Positions 1 to 11,076 of a DNA stretch of 64,000 bases are shown piece after piece; the stretch's first letter is position 1; the number at the start of each line of letters is the position of its first letter. The position numbers were made by a program, and so were the translations under genes. The DNA is from Neostapfia colusana (lineage: Eukaryota; Streptophyta; Magnoliopsida; Poales; Poaceae): the NCBI GenBank assembly GCA_030760725.1, contig JASWHV010000009.1, positions 108,573,854-108,637,853 on the forward strand. The letters are read 5' to 3'. The notes under the pieces were generated by a model. The model saw only the letters and a list, made by a program, of their open reading frames with translations. It was not told the DNA's origin and ran no database searches.

Positions 1-585
1 AGTCCTTCGTAGGTAGCTCCCTTAGCTTGTCCTTCTACTCACGATCACGCACATACAAGATTCACAGCAATCAATCATCATGCACAAACTTTACTTAAGA
101 TGCAATGGTGTAGGTGCATGCTAATCCTATGGTGCAGTTTCATTAATTTAGTTTGTATGTGTTCTTGCATGTTTTAATGGCTTTGCATGGGGTTTTATGG
201 TAAACAAAGGTGTAAGGATCAAGTGTGGACGTGGTGATGATCTTGACTCAAGATCTAGATCAATACCACCGTCAAAAACCGATCACCACATGATCTGTCC
301 ACACGAAAAAGCTTCTGTTTGAAGAAAAACTGATGCGAAAAAACCATGATGATGTCCTAAGGTGGTAACAAAGACCTACCTCGGCCTTCCTCCTAGTAAT
401 GGCAGCAGGACAGATCGTCGGCTCTCTTCCGGCGATGGTGAGCGTGACAGGCTCGTCGGCGGTCTCACCGGCGACTGAACTTCGGCAAAGGGGGTTAACT
501 CGGCGAGTTGGAAGCTAGGGCCTCCAAGTCATCGACTCGGGAGGTGGAGAATAGGTGCGTGGTTGCGGCCAGGGGTTTATGGTTC

Positions 586-593
586 TATTTATA
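586..593 (-). promoter_or_regulatory. TATA box of the element D LTR
   Basis: The minus strand reads TATAAATA here, between the G-box repeat array (upstream on this strand, 804-1557) and a leader that runs left from about 555. The position fits a U3/R promoter. No transcript evidence is available. Confidence 0.5.
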
Positions 594-794
594 AGGGGTG
601 AAAGAAGATTCCTACTCCGATTGGATTTAAAACGAGTCCTATTCAATTTTGTTTTGAGTCTTAACAACTTATCTCCAATTGATTTGGTGCGGTAGCAACA
701 TGGAAATTGTGTCGGTTTCCTCAGTACCGGGTATTCCCGCGCGCACAGAAGAAAAACCACTTAAGGATCTCGTCACCTCCGCAGCGGTAAGCTC

Positions 795-1575
795 CGGAGG
801 TGCCACGTGTCCAGCGGGGGCCGGGCCTCCCTTTTCCGCAGAGGCGAGCTACGGTTGCGCCGCGTGTCTAGCGGGTGGGACCTCCCCTCTTCTCAGAGGA
901 GAGCTCCGCGTGCGCCACGTGTCTGGCGGGTCGGACCTCCCCTTTCCACAGAGGCGAGCTCTGGGGTCGCCACGTGTCAGTGCCGGACTTCCCCTCTCCT
1001 CGGAGGTGGGCTCTGAGAATGCCACGTGTCTAGTAGCGCCGAACCTCCTTTCTCCTCAGAGACGAGCGCCGAGGTTGACACGTGTCCAGCGGGGTGGACC
1101 TCTCGGAGGTGAGCTCCGAGAGCGACACGTGTCCAACAGCGTCGGACCTCCCTTCTCCTCAGAGGTGAGCTCGGAGGATGACACGTGTCCAGCAGTGTCG
1201 GACCTCCCGGAGGCGAGCTCCGAGGGTGACGCGTGTCCTGCAGTGTCGGACCTCTCGGAGGCGAGCTCCAAGGGTGACACGTGTCCCACGGGGTCGGACC
1301 TCTTGGAGGCGAGCTCCGAGAGCGACACATGTCCCGTGGGCTGAGCCTCTCTTCTTCCGTAGAGACTAGCTCCGAAGTCAACACGTGTCCCGTGGGGCTA
1401 ACCCTCGCTTCTCCGCAGAGACTAGCTCCGAAGGCAACACGTGTCCAGCGGGATTGGACCTCGCCCCTTCTCCTGAGGCGAGCTCCGAGCCTGCCACGTG
1501 GCCAGCAGTGCTGGACCTCATCCCCTCCGCAGGGATGAGCTCCGAAGGCGCCATGTGGCCAGCAGGCCGCGGGAA
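795..1575. repeat. Minisatellite of 15 units of 48 or 56 bp, each with a G-box position
   Basis: The hexamer CACGTG, or a one-base variant, recurs at 804, 861, 916, 971, 1023, 1079, 1126, 1182, 1230, 1278, 1326, 1382, 1438, 1495 and 1552. Eleven of the fifteen are exact; the others are CGCGTG (861, 1230), CACATG (1326) and CATGTG (1552). Spacing is mostly 55-57 or 47-48, so two unit lengths about 8 bp apart exist. Several units hold the 10-bp palindrome GACACGTGTC. The long open frames here are a by-product of the repeat, not genes. Confidence 0.9.
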
Positions 1576-1715
1576 GTGTCGACAGCGCTCCTCGGCGAAT
1601 TGAAATTTGCTCTTTTCAGCTATCTTTCTCCAATTTTTATGATTCTTCCCATTTCTATTTCTTTTACAATGTTTTTCTATATGCAATGCATGAATAGGAA
1701 ATTGAGGGTGTTACA

Positions 1716-3196
1716 ATCAGCTAGCCATTACACTAGCAAGTAGCTTACCACCCCTCATCATCCAAGGCCAGAATATTTGCATGGTAACAGTAACGTGAAT
1801 AACGTGAAGTACCACGGACCCCTCCTTGACCATGATAACTTACCTCCTTAATTCCCTAAGATCCTGTTATCGCACTATAATAGTAATGATGTGTGTGTTC
1901 CCTTGAAAGTACAATGCTTAGGAACCCTTGCGATGTTCACATTGCAACCCACTGCAACTACTCATCGGATTTGCGAATAGTGTTGAAAGGTATCTTGGTG
2001 GTGTGAGTTAGGAAGTGGTTTGAGGGAATTATGTCATACAACTGGTGTTAGGTGAAGTGGGGGAAAGGGATGGTTGAGGCGGGATATGGTTATTGAGTAG
2101 TCGTGTGCTTCGATGTAGTCCACCTGTCGTGGACTTGATGGAGCTGCCTCACCAGCCTAAGGACCGGTTCATATGATCTCATCATAGTGTTTCTTACAAC
2201 TACAGAACCTGTATGGGCAGGACTCGCTCTACATTCTTGGTGACTTCCGCATGAGCCACCTGGTGGCCAATAGGGAACGGGAGACTAGGAAAATACGCGG
2301 GGGAGTCATTACCCGTGATCCGGCTGGGAGAGTAATTGCCCAAATAGCCCTTGGGTGTGTCCCGAGGTGTGATTATGGGGTTACTCGGGGAAGATGAGGT
2401 GAACGTTACGCTACTCCCTTGGTAGGAGTATATGACCTGTAGGTAAAGTGTACAACCTCTGCAGAGTGTTAAAATCCGGATAACCGTTGTCACGTTCTTG
2501 GCACACTATGTCCTGAGCTTCTGTTAATTAGCCTTAGTATGAATACTTGATGTAGTTTTGGTGCCAGTACTTGCTGTGTTTTGGATATTTCAGCTGTGTG
2601 CCGGAACTAGTAAAGCCATGGGGCTTGAACATACGAATAAAACTTACGGAACTGGCGGGATGGAGCTCAACTCCCCAGGTCCCACCAACTAAAATCATGA
2701 TACAGTTACCCCCCCCTCATTGCTTTGCAAACCCCATTCAAAAGAGACCCTGCATGAATGTTTTTTGGCAACTCTAAGCCGTATGGTCACGCCTTGCTAC
2801 AACCCCCTTGCATGAAACACTTCCCCATGAGTAGTGTTAGGGCTTGCTGAGTACCTTCCGTACTCACTCTTGCTTTCTTCACAACCCTCAGAAGAAGAAG
2901 AAGAAAGGGAAGAAGACAAAGCGCGATTCAATGACGAGTAGGTCTAGTCCTGCGCTCAAGGCTGCCTAAGGGGATGGGTGTCGCCTATTCCACTGTAGTT
3001 CGACCTTGTCTTTCTGTATCGATGGCCCTGCGAGGCCCATGGATTGTAACCTAAGACTTAATTGTAAGAACATAATGGTCCCGATGAGAATAATTTAATG
3101 GATGGAACTCGATACATTCTGTTGTGCGTACCAACTACTAATCCAGGGATTGGTACGAGATGCACAAGTGGGTACTAGGAAAGGTGGGTCCTGACA
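1716..3196 (+). mobile_element. Gypsy element A: 5' LTR (left limit uncertain)
   Basis: The right limit is set by the primer site at 3200 and a terminal ...CCTGACA at 3196. The stretch is non-coding. Near 2860-2905 it has the 'gtactcactcttgc' and 'agaagaagaag' run seen in many plant Gypsy LTRs. No matching 3' LTR is in the window, because A is cut off after its integrase at about 33178. The left limit is assigned only because the terminus of element D ends at 1715, so this LTR may be truncated. Confidence 0.5.
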
Positions 3197-3199
3197 GAG

Positions 3200-3213
3200 T
3201 GGTATCAGAGCCA
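3200..3213 (+). other. Primer binding site of element A (initiator Met tRNA)
   Basis: TGGTATCAGAGCCA matches the complement of the plant initiator Met tRNA 3' end. It starts 3 bases after the LTR terminus ACA at 3196, and it fixes the element as plus strand. Confidence 0.85.
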
Positions 3214-3424
3214 TACTTGCCCATAGGACGAAGCCTTAGAGACGAAACAATGATGGGACACGTATTTCCAAAATTATGTGTGAAAACCTACCTTTGCTAT
3301 ACTTACCTCATTCCTATGTTAAACTATCTTTGTTAAAAATGACACTAACCCTGTAGTCTTACCCTGATAGATGGAGGACGGCTGGTCTGAGGGCACTTGA
3401 CAGGACCTGACTGGGTTCCCGCAG

Positions 3425-4479
3425 GTGCTGATCTGCACCTTGGAGAGACTTGGCTACACGAGGTTTCCATACTACCGCTGGAGGGAGTATGTGGAGGATG
3501 GTGCACCCCGCTGTGAGGCAGAGGTCCACATCACTGAGGCATCAGGACCTTACAGAGTGCAGCCCTACGCACTTACCTTCACTAGAGCCCGCAATGTGGA
3601 CTCCATTAAGGCCGTTGCACGAGAGGCACTGTTGGAGCTCAGCGACAAGTGCATGGAGCGGACCGGGCCACTGCCCATCCGCTACTTCCCCGTGCACTGG
3701 GAGGACAGCTACGTCTGGAGACACTGAGTTGCGACACTGGAGTGACCCACCAGGACCATGGAGGACACAACCCTGACTGAGACCGTCAAATACATGCATG
3801 CCTTGGACCAGTGCTACGAGGACGCCCACACGGAGTGGAGGGCAGAGGTTGCTCGCACCCAGCTGGACGAGGCCCACACCGAGATCACACGAGCTCGTGA
3901 GGTGACCGAGGCTCTGTGCGTGGAGCTTAACCAGAGGACTACAGCCCACGTCAGGGAGCTAGATTCCCTCTACCAGGCTAGAGCCCGCCCGGGAGGAGCA
4001 TGAGTCCGGATGCTCGTAAGAGCACTTTGGCGGTGCAGCAAGAAAGTGACCCGCAGGCTGTGCGTGTGCCAGCTGTACCCCACCTGACTGCCACTGTCGG
4101 AGCCACTATGGCCAGAGGCGCTGGACACTTCGGTCAAGGCAAGGACCTTCGGTTGATGGAGCAGCTGTGTGGAGGACATACTGGGAGCACGGAGACGTAC
4201 AACGACTCTGATGAAGACACCGGAGACGAGACAGAGGAGGAGTACCCACAGGGAGACGCCGGCCAGGACTCGAGTGTCGAGATACTAGAGGTGGTTGCTA
4301 GTTGTGGTGGACCTAGCCAGGGGACCGCAGGATGCTGTGATGGGCAGTTACCCTTTACCGTCGAGGAGTTGATTGACGACGGGATCGACTTGGGGCGGGA
4401 GGGGCGCCAGGACCACAACATGGAGGACACCGTGCCCCCTCTGTTTCCCCACAGTAGTCATAGGGAGAGCAGCCTGTAG
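3425..4479 (+). pseudogene. Extra ORF before gag in Gypsy element A, broken
   Basis: An acidic, partly coiled-coil-like protein of unknown function lies between the primer site and gag. The first part (3425-3727) holds YTRFPYYRWREYVEDGAP and HWEDSYVWRH. The same frame resumes at 3758 after stops at 3725 and 3743 and ends at 4003. A third part (4000-4479, another frame) is rich in Glu and Asp (DSDEDTGDETEEEYP). Similar extra ORFs upstream of gag are known in some plant Gypsy elements; their role is not established. The stops show it is not functional here. The following 370 bases up to gag hold no gene I can see. Confidence 0.55.
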
Positions 4480-4853
4480 TACCATGAGTAGCTTAGCGTA
4501 GTTTGAGTAGATGATTAACATCGCGACCGTTAGGTGTGGTGTGAGTGTGTTGCATGGTCATAGACCTGCTATGTGTTGTACCGTGTGATGATTGTACTCT
4601 GGTAATGAATAATGTGAATTGTCGGGTTTTAATGGATTTTGTTTTGTGTGACAAACCTATGTTAAGTGATATGGGCAAGAGCCTAGATAGGAGCACATTC
4701 CCCCTCTCTAGGACAAGGAATAGTGTGACAAGCTTGACCAAAGTAGCCAACGCCTGCACTAGGGTTAGCAAGAGCTTTATAATAAGGGCAAGTAAAACAT
4801 GAAACAAAGAACAAACCACAAGACTAAACTTCCGTAATCTTGCATTCCTCTAG

Positions 4854-6442
4854 ATGGCCTCCAAGAGATCTACCAGAGTTCAGGCACGCCGGGAGCGCAT
4901 TACAGAAGGGGCCCAAGTGCCTATAGTGTGCGCACCCCGAGGCAGACCCACCCAGAGGGACAGAGGAGCAGGACGCCACACGCCAAACCAGGCCCCACAG
5001 GCAGCGGCCGTTAGGAGAGATGAACCCAAAAGACTAGACAACCTTCCAGAAGAAGTTGGGGAAATCAATCCCGAAGAGGTTGCAACCGTGGAGGAAGTGG
5101 TGCCTCCACTTCCACTTGCTACGTTGGCCGAAGTAATGGCGGTACAGACCCAGCTGCTACAGACACTATCCCAGGAATGCAGGGGCAGCGAGGCCCTAGG
5201 GTGCCTCCGCCCTCTAGGATGTCAGAGTCCATGAGACTCCGACCCGCGGTCTTTGATGGCACCGACGAGGACCCGTTGGCAGCCGATGACTGGTTGCACA
5301 ACATAAGCATGAAACTCGATATAACAACAGTTGGAGATCAGGAAAGAGTTATGCTAGCCTCCCATCAACTAGTGGGAGCCGCCGCTGAATGGTGGGATAA
5401 CTACTGTGAAGCAGCGGCTGAACCGGACACAGTAAGCTGGGAGGAGCTCCAGCAAGCCTTCCGGGACTGTCATATACCCGAAGGGGTTATAGAAATGAAG
5501 GCGGACGGATTCCGTGCACTACAACAGGGAGCCATGATCATCAATCAGTACATCATGAAATCTCTGAAGTTGGATCAACACTGACAAAAAGAAACCAGAC
5601 CGTTTTCACAAAAGGTTGAATGGCGCCATGAAGGCACAACTAGTCACCCACATATACCTAGACCTAAACACCCTCATGAATAGGGCTATATTATTGGAAG
5701 AAGCGCGTTCCCAGATGGATGGGGAACGAAAGAGGAAGTTCCAAGTGCAAAAATTCAAGCAACAGGAGCGATTCCGATGGGCAAGTCCTAACTTCCCGCC
5801 AAGGCCACAACAACAGCCCACAATGAAGCTCCGCACCTCGGGGTCCAACTTACAGCAGCCCATGCAGCAATATCGGCCACCAAGCACCAATGCTCCGCAA
5901 CAAGGCAATGCTAACACGACCCAGACAATGAGTGCCGGCAGGGCTTGTTTCCATTGCCGCGACCCAGGGCACTTGACTGCAAGCTGCCCACTCATGAGGA
6001 AACCAAGTGACGCCTTGGCCAACTTAGGAGTAAGGAACATTGAGTCCAACAATGGGCGCAACCCCCCGCAAGCATCAGGACCGCAGAAACGGGCTCAGCC
6101 TTTCGGACGTGATCGCTTGAATCATATTGACACAAGCCAAACCGAGGATGCCCCAGACGTCGTACTCGGTGAGTACCTAGTAAACTCAACTCTTGCCAAA
6201 GTACTATTTGACTCCGGGGCTTCACACTCTTTCATTTCCTCCAAATTTGTGGCTGAAAGTGGATTGCCAACGGTTTGGCTAAAAACCCCACTAGTGACCA
6301 GATCCCCAGGAGCCACTATAAAGTACCAGCTTGGATTGATTGGGGGTTAAGATCCAAATAAGTGGCGTAGAATTCCTAGCAGATCTAGCCGTCCTGAAGT
6401 CGGACGGCATAGATGTTATCCTTGGAATGGACTGGTTGACAC
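4854..6442 (+). pseudogene. gag: Element A gag and first part of protease, frameshifted and cut by C1
   Basis: The capsid part starts with ATG at 4854 and changes frame near 5180 and again near 5585. Gag features are FDGTDEDPLAADDWL and EWWDNYCEA. A CX2CX4HX4C zinc knuckle (CFHCRDPGHLTASC) lies near 5945-5990. The aspartic protease follows with active site LFDSGASHSFIS near 6205 and the conserved ILGMDWL at about 6418-6437, where Copia C1 is inserted. In the family, gag packages the RNA and the protease matures the polyprotein in the particle. The two frame changes plus the insertion make it inactive. Confidence 0.85.
6438..6442. repeat. Target-site copy of C1, left (GACAC)
   Basis: GACAC before the 5' LTR pairs with GGCAC at 11331-11335 after the 3' LTR, with one mismatch. 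The protease frame of element A is continuous when the insert and one copy are set aside, which supports the boundary. Confidence 0.75.
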
Positions 6443-6696
6443 TGTAAGAATAGAAAGATATATTGCAAGAATAGAAGGATATATGTGAGTAGGAAAGATA
6501 TATTGTAAAATAGAAAGAGTATATCAGATTACGATCTGATATCTTGGTTACCATCCTGCTAAGATAATTTAGGGTAGGAAATAATTATTCAGAGTAGGAG
6601 ATGATTGTAATATTCTTTCCATGTATCACCAATCTTCAACTATAAATAAACTTGCGGCCCGAGACAAAGGGTTCAACGCTTTCCCACTCTTCAACA
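6443..6696 (+). repeat. C1 5' LTR, 254 bp
   Basis: TGTAAGAATAG...CTTCAACA, nearly identical to 11077-11330. It contains short repeats of the motif 'agaatagaaagatatattg' and a perfect 9-bp inverted repeat, ATATCAGAT/ATCTGATAT with a 4-base loop, at 6521-6542. A TATA-like 'ctataaataaac' lies near 6643-6654. Confidence 0.95.
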
Positions 6697-6710
6697 TGGT
6701 AATCAGAGCC
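6697..6710 (+). other. C1 primer binding site
   Basis: TGGTAATCAGAGCC directly abuts the LTR. It equals the initiator-Met-tRNA site with one extra A. Confidence 0.85.
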
Positions 6711-6755
6711 GATCTTCCACAATACATCTAGCTTTAGACTAAGCTCGCCGGCGTC

Positions 6756-7670
6756 ATGGCGGCGACGTCGTCAACTATGTTGTCGGCAACCTTACTGAGC
6801 TCCTTAGTCTCTGAAAAACTTTCAAGAGACAACTACCTCCTGTGGAAGGCGCAAGTACTTCCTCAAGTGAGGGGAGCGCGACTGCTTGGTTACCTAGATG
6901 GAACCATAGCTCCCCCTGAAGAGAAGATCGCGGGGACAGAGAAGGGACAGGCGGCAGAAAACCCGGCATACAGTGCATGGGTGGCTCAAGATCAACATAT
7001 CTTAGGTTATCTTCTTGGAACTTTATCAAAACAAATTTTGAGTCAAGTTATCTCGTATGACACGTCCAGGGACGTATGGGTTGCATTGGAGAACATGTAT
7101 GCAGCCCAGTCAAAATCAAGGATTAACAACTTGAGAATCAAGTTGGCCAACGCCTCCAAAGGTAACAAGTCGGTGTACACCTATTTTGCTGAAGTCACAA
7201 GTTGTGCTGATGAACTTGCAGCTGCGGGAAAACCTCTTGAGGAGGACGAAATCATCGCATATATTCTAGCCGGACTAGACCAAGAGTACAACTCTTTTGT
7301 CACGGCGTTGAACGTCCAAAAGACTGACATCACTCTTAGTGATCTTTTTGGACAGATGCTAAATTTTGAGACCAGGCAAGAGCTCCTTCAAGGAGAAAGT
7401 GATTTCAAGTCCTCAGTAAACTCGGCATCAAGGGGACGTGGCAACTCATCTCGTGGGTTCTCACGTGGCGGCCGTGGAGGAGGTCGCAACGGTGCAAACC
7501 GTGGTGGCCGAAACTCAAGTAATTATCGTAGAGGCGTTGGTGGAAGATGTGGCGGATACTCTTCAAATAATTCTGCCAACCGCAACAACGACAAACCAAC
7601 CTGTCAAATCTGCTTCAAGGTGGGTCATACTGCATCTAGTTGTTGGCACAGGTTTGAGGAAGAATATTAA
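6756..7670 (+). CDS. gag: C1 gag (Copia UBN2-type), 304 aa
   Basis: The first ATG lies 46 bases after the primer site and gives an uninterrupted frame ending in TAA at 7668-7670. It begins MAATSSTMLSATLLSSL. It has the Copia gag core (DNYLLWKAQVLPQV near residue 24) and an Arg/Gly-rich stretch at about 220-275. A CX2CX4HX4C knuckle, CQICFKVGHTASSC, lies near residues 283-296. Gag forms the particle and binds element RNA. The pol frame is the same frame, so the stop is most simply a mutation in a former single gag-pol frame. Programmed readthrough is possible but unsupported. Confidence 0.85.
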   Translation: MAATSSTMLSATLLSSLVSEKLSRDNYLLWKAQVLPQVRGARLLGYLDGTIAPPEEKIAGTEKGQAAENPAYSAWVAQDQHILGYLLGTLSKQILSQVISYDTSRDVWVALENMYAAQSKSRINNLRIKLANASKGNKSVYTYFAEVTSCADELAAAGKPLEEDEIIAYILAGLDQEYNSFVTALNVQKTDITLSDLFGQMLNFETRQELLQGESDFKSSVNSASRGRGNSSRGFSRGGRGGGRNGANRGGRNSSNYRRGVGGRCGGYSSNNSANRNNDKPTCQICFKVGHTASSCWHRFEEEY

Positions 7671-10600
7671 CCGTATGAAAGATTGGCGGCATCTGCCATG
7701 ACTTCGGCCTATGGAGTCGACACAAACTGGTACATGGATAGTGGTGCAACAGACCACATCACAGGAGAGTTTGATAAAATGTCTGTGAAGGAAAGGTATC
7801 GTGGACAGGATCAAGTGCATAATGCAAACGGCACAGGTATGGGAATAAGTCATGTTGGTCATTCATTTATTCGTACCCCTCAAAAGAGTTTTAGACTTGA
7901 CAATATCTTGCATGTACCAAGCACTTCTAAAAGTTTACTCTGTGTTCATCGCTTTACTCGTGACAATCACATATTTATAGAATTTCATCCTTGGTTCTTT
8001 TTAATTAAGGATCAGGACACGAGGAAGGTTCTATTCAGAGGCCAATGTAGACATGGCTTGTATCCTCTCATTCCACAAGACTGGAGATCGGACCACATCA
8101 CCCTCAGTGCCACCAAAGTACCCTTCTTGCGGTGGCACGATCGTCTAGGCCATCCTGCCACTCCTATTGTTAGAAAAATTCTTAGTAAAAATAATATTGT
8201 TCCAACAGACATATCGAGGTTGGAACAGATTTGTGACTCTTGTCAACTTGGAAAGAGTCATCAACTTCCTTATTTTATTTCCACCAGCGTGTCGCATTCA
8301 CCGCTTGAGTTAATTTTTTCCGATGTTTGGGGAAAGGCTCCAAAATCAGTTGGTCATTTTGAATATTACGTAAGCTTTATTGATGATTTCAGCAAATATA
8401 CTTGGATCTATCTCATAAAGAAAAAATCTGATGTTCTTAATGTCTTCCAAAATTTTCAAGCTCATGTAGAGAGGCGATTCAATAAGAAGATCATTGCTCT
8501 ACAATCTGATTGGGGTGGAGAGTATGAGAAGCTAAACAGTTTTTTACAAAAATGTGGTATTGCACACCACATCTCTTGCCCGCATGCACATCAGCAAAAT
8601 GGATCCGCTGAACGCAAACACCGACATATTGTGGAAATTGGACTTACACTCCTAGCAAATGCCGGTATGCCTTTGAAATTTTGGGATGAAGCTTTTCTCA
8701 CTGCCACACACCTCATAAATATTCTACCTAGCAAAATTCTTGAATATTCTACCCCTTTTGAGCGTCTCCTTGGCACAAAACCATCATACTCTAGTCTTCG
8801 TGTGTTTGGATGTGCATGTTGGCCAAACCTCAGGCCATACAACACCCATAAACTCGCATATCGATCCACTCAGTGTGTGTTTATTGGTTATAGTTCTCAT
8901 CATAAGGGAGTAAAATGTTTAGACATCAAAACTGGCCGTGTCTATGTCTCTAGGGATGTAGTATTTGATGAAACTATTTTCCCATTCAAGAAACTTCATC
9001 CAAATGCTGGTACAATCTTGCAAAAAGAAATCCTTCTCCTACCGGAAAATCTCAAGTCTACACTCTTTGATCAAGGGGGCGAATTAAATAATGATCAAAT
9101 GACTAACCCATATATATCTGTTAATCCTGTGCGTGAGCATGAATTTTCAGGAAATTTGGAAGGAGATCGAAATGAAAATGAAACATGGAATGAAGAGAGA
9201 ATTGATTCACCTGCCATAACTGCAAGCAGCAGCATGCAATCCCAGACTCATCAGCAATCTGATGAAAGAGTGGAACAACAAAGCGCGGGTGCGGGCCACC
9301 AATCAGGAGCGGATGCGCCGGCACTTTCCATGTCACCCAGTCAACAGCAAATCAACATTGATGAAAGCAACCAACGGGAAAGTGCCACGTCACCCGGATC
9401 CTCATCGACTACGGGATCATCTGTGGAGCAGCAGATGCACACACGACCAGTTACTAGACTTCAAAGAGGCATAAGTAATCCTAAGAAACTTTATCCCGGT
9501 CTGATACGTTATGGTCTTTTAACTTCCACAGGCGAACCAGAAAGTACGGAGGAAGCTCTACAGAACAAACTTTGGAAAAGAGCTATGGAGGAAGAATATG
9601 GCGCACTAATAAAGAACAAGACGTGGCATCTTGTTCCGTCAAGTCAAGGGAAAAATGTGATAGATTGCAAATGGGTATATAAAATTAAAAGGAAAGCTGA
9701 TGGTACAATTGATAGGTACAAGGCACGCCTGGTAGCAAAAGGATTCAAGCAACGGTACGGTATTGATTATGAAGATACTTTCAGTCCCGTGGTAAAATCA
9801 GCAACTATTCGTTTGGTTCTCTCTATTGCGGTGTCAAAAGGATGGAACTTGAGACAGCTAGATGTACAGAACGCGTTCCTACATGGTGTTCTGGAAGATG
9901 AGGTATACATGAGGCAACCACCTGGGTTTGAAGACAAAAATACACCCTCTTATATATGCAAACTTGACAAGGCATTATATGGTCTGAAACAGGCTCCGAG
10001 AGCCTGGTACTCTCGACTCAGTACAAAACTTCAAGAGTTCGGGTTCAGGTCATCTAAATCCGATACGTCTTTATTTATTTATAACAAGCATGGTGCTACT
10101 ATTTATATGTTAATTTATGTTGATGATATAATTATCACTGGATCTTCTCAGAAAATTATTTCAGATCTCTTACAAGAATTAAGATTGCACTTTGCTCTAA
10201 AAGACTTGGGCGATCTACATTTTTTTCTGGGAATTGAAGTTAGAAGAACACATGAAGGTATTATACTCACACAAGAAAAGTATGCAATGGATCTCCTGAC
10301 TAGAGTCGGCATGAAAGCATGCAAGCCGTCACCAACCCCTCTCTCAAGCTCAGAAAAATTAACGGCTCATGAAGGAACATCTCTTGATTCTGAAGATAGT
10401 ACAAAATTTCGAAGTATCGTGGGTGCACTTCAGTATCTTACACTCACAAGACCCGATATTGCATTTTCAGTAAACAAGGTATGCCAGCATCTACATGCTC
10501 CCACTTCAGTGCATTGGACGGCGGTAAAACGTATTTTGAGATATATTAAAAGTACATCTAATGTTGGGTTGTTGTACACCAAGTCTCAAACATCAACAGT

Positions 10601-11065
10601 CAGCGCATTTTCAGATGCTGACTGGGCCGGATGCCTTGATGATAGACGCTCCACTGGAGGTTTTGCTATATTTTTTGGTTCCAATCTTGTGTCATGGTGT
10701 GCAAAGAAACAACCAACTGTGTCTAGATCAAGCACGGAAGCAGAATATAAGGCACTGGCAAATGCAACCTCGGAAGTTATTTGGGTACAATCGTTGCTTG
10801 GTGAATTAGGAGTCAAAGAAAGTGAAGTGCCCCTTCTATGGTGTGATAATTTGGGTGCTACATATTTGTCTGCAAATCCTGTCTTTCATGCCAGAACAAA
10901 CACATTGAAATAGATTTTCACTTCGTCCGAGAAAGAGTTGCAAACCGACAGTTGAGGATAAAATTTATTCACTCTGGTGATCAAGTTGCTGACGGTTTTA
11001 CCAAGGCCCTGCCGACCAGAAAGTTGGAAGAGTTTAGACGTAATCTCAACTTAGTTAAGTTGTGA
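7671..11065 (+). pseudogene. pol: C1 pol: protease, integrase, RT, RNase H; one frameshift
   Basis: Residue numbers count from 7683. The protease site is WYMDSGATDHITG near residue 16. The integrase zinc region starts RWHDRLGHP. The catalytic core shows D in FSDVWG, D in LQSDWGGEY and E in NGSAERKHRH. The RT has KARLVAKGFKQ, LDVQNAFLHG, LYGLKQAPRAWY and the catalytic YVDDIII at about residue 812 (10116). RNase H shows FSDADWAG and SSTEAEYKAL. The main frame stops at 10913; the end, with a family-typical ADGFTKALP motif, continues in another frame to 11065. A one-base loss near 10897 explains this. All key residues I can check are present, so the element is close to coding-competent. Confidence 0.9.
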
Positions 11066-11067
11066 TT

Positions 11068-11076
11068 AAGGGGGGA
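11068..11076 (+). other. C1 polypurine tract
   Basis: AAGGGGGGA directly precedes the 3' LTR, as expected for plus-strand priming. Confidence 0.9.

Larger units (their letters stand above)
1..1715 (-). mobile_element. Gypsy element D: LTR, minus strand, left end off the window
   Basis: Read on the minus strand, the sequence starts at 1715 with TGTAACACCCTCAATTT, a common start of plant Ty3/Gypsy LTRs. It then runs through a 15-unit tandem repeat, a TATA box at 586-593 and a CT-rich leader with a possible splice donor near 390. No coding domain is seen. The other LTR end and the target copy lie beyond position 1, so a solo LTR and a 3' LTR cannot be told apart. The alternative is a host promoter whose gene lies left of the window. 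The LTR reading is inferred from the terminus and the layout. Confidence 0.5.

Noticed and set aside
679..1344. 221-codon open frame and overlapping frames on both strands
   Set aside because: They lie entirely in the 48/56-bp minisatellite. Unit lengths near multiples of 3 and high GC keep several frames open; no domain is present.
795..1575. CRISPR-like repeat-spacer array
   Set aside because: The whole unit is repeated and degenerates gradually; there are no unique spacers and no cas genes.
4000..4479. Independent host gene with an acidic protein
   Set aside because: It continues the broken extra ORF of element A in another frame, between its primer site and gag.
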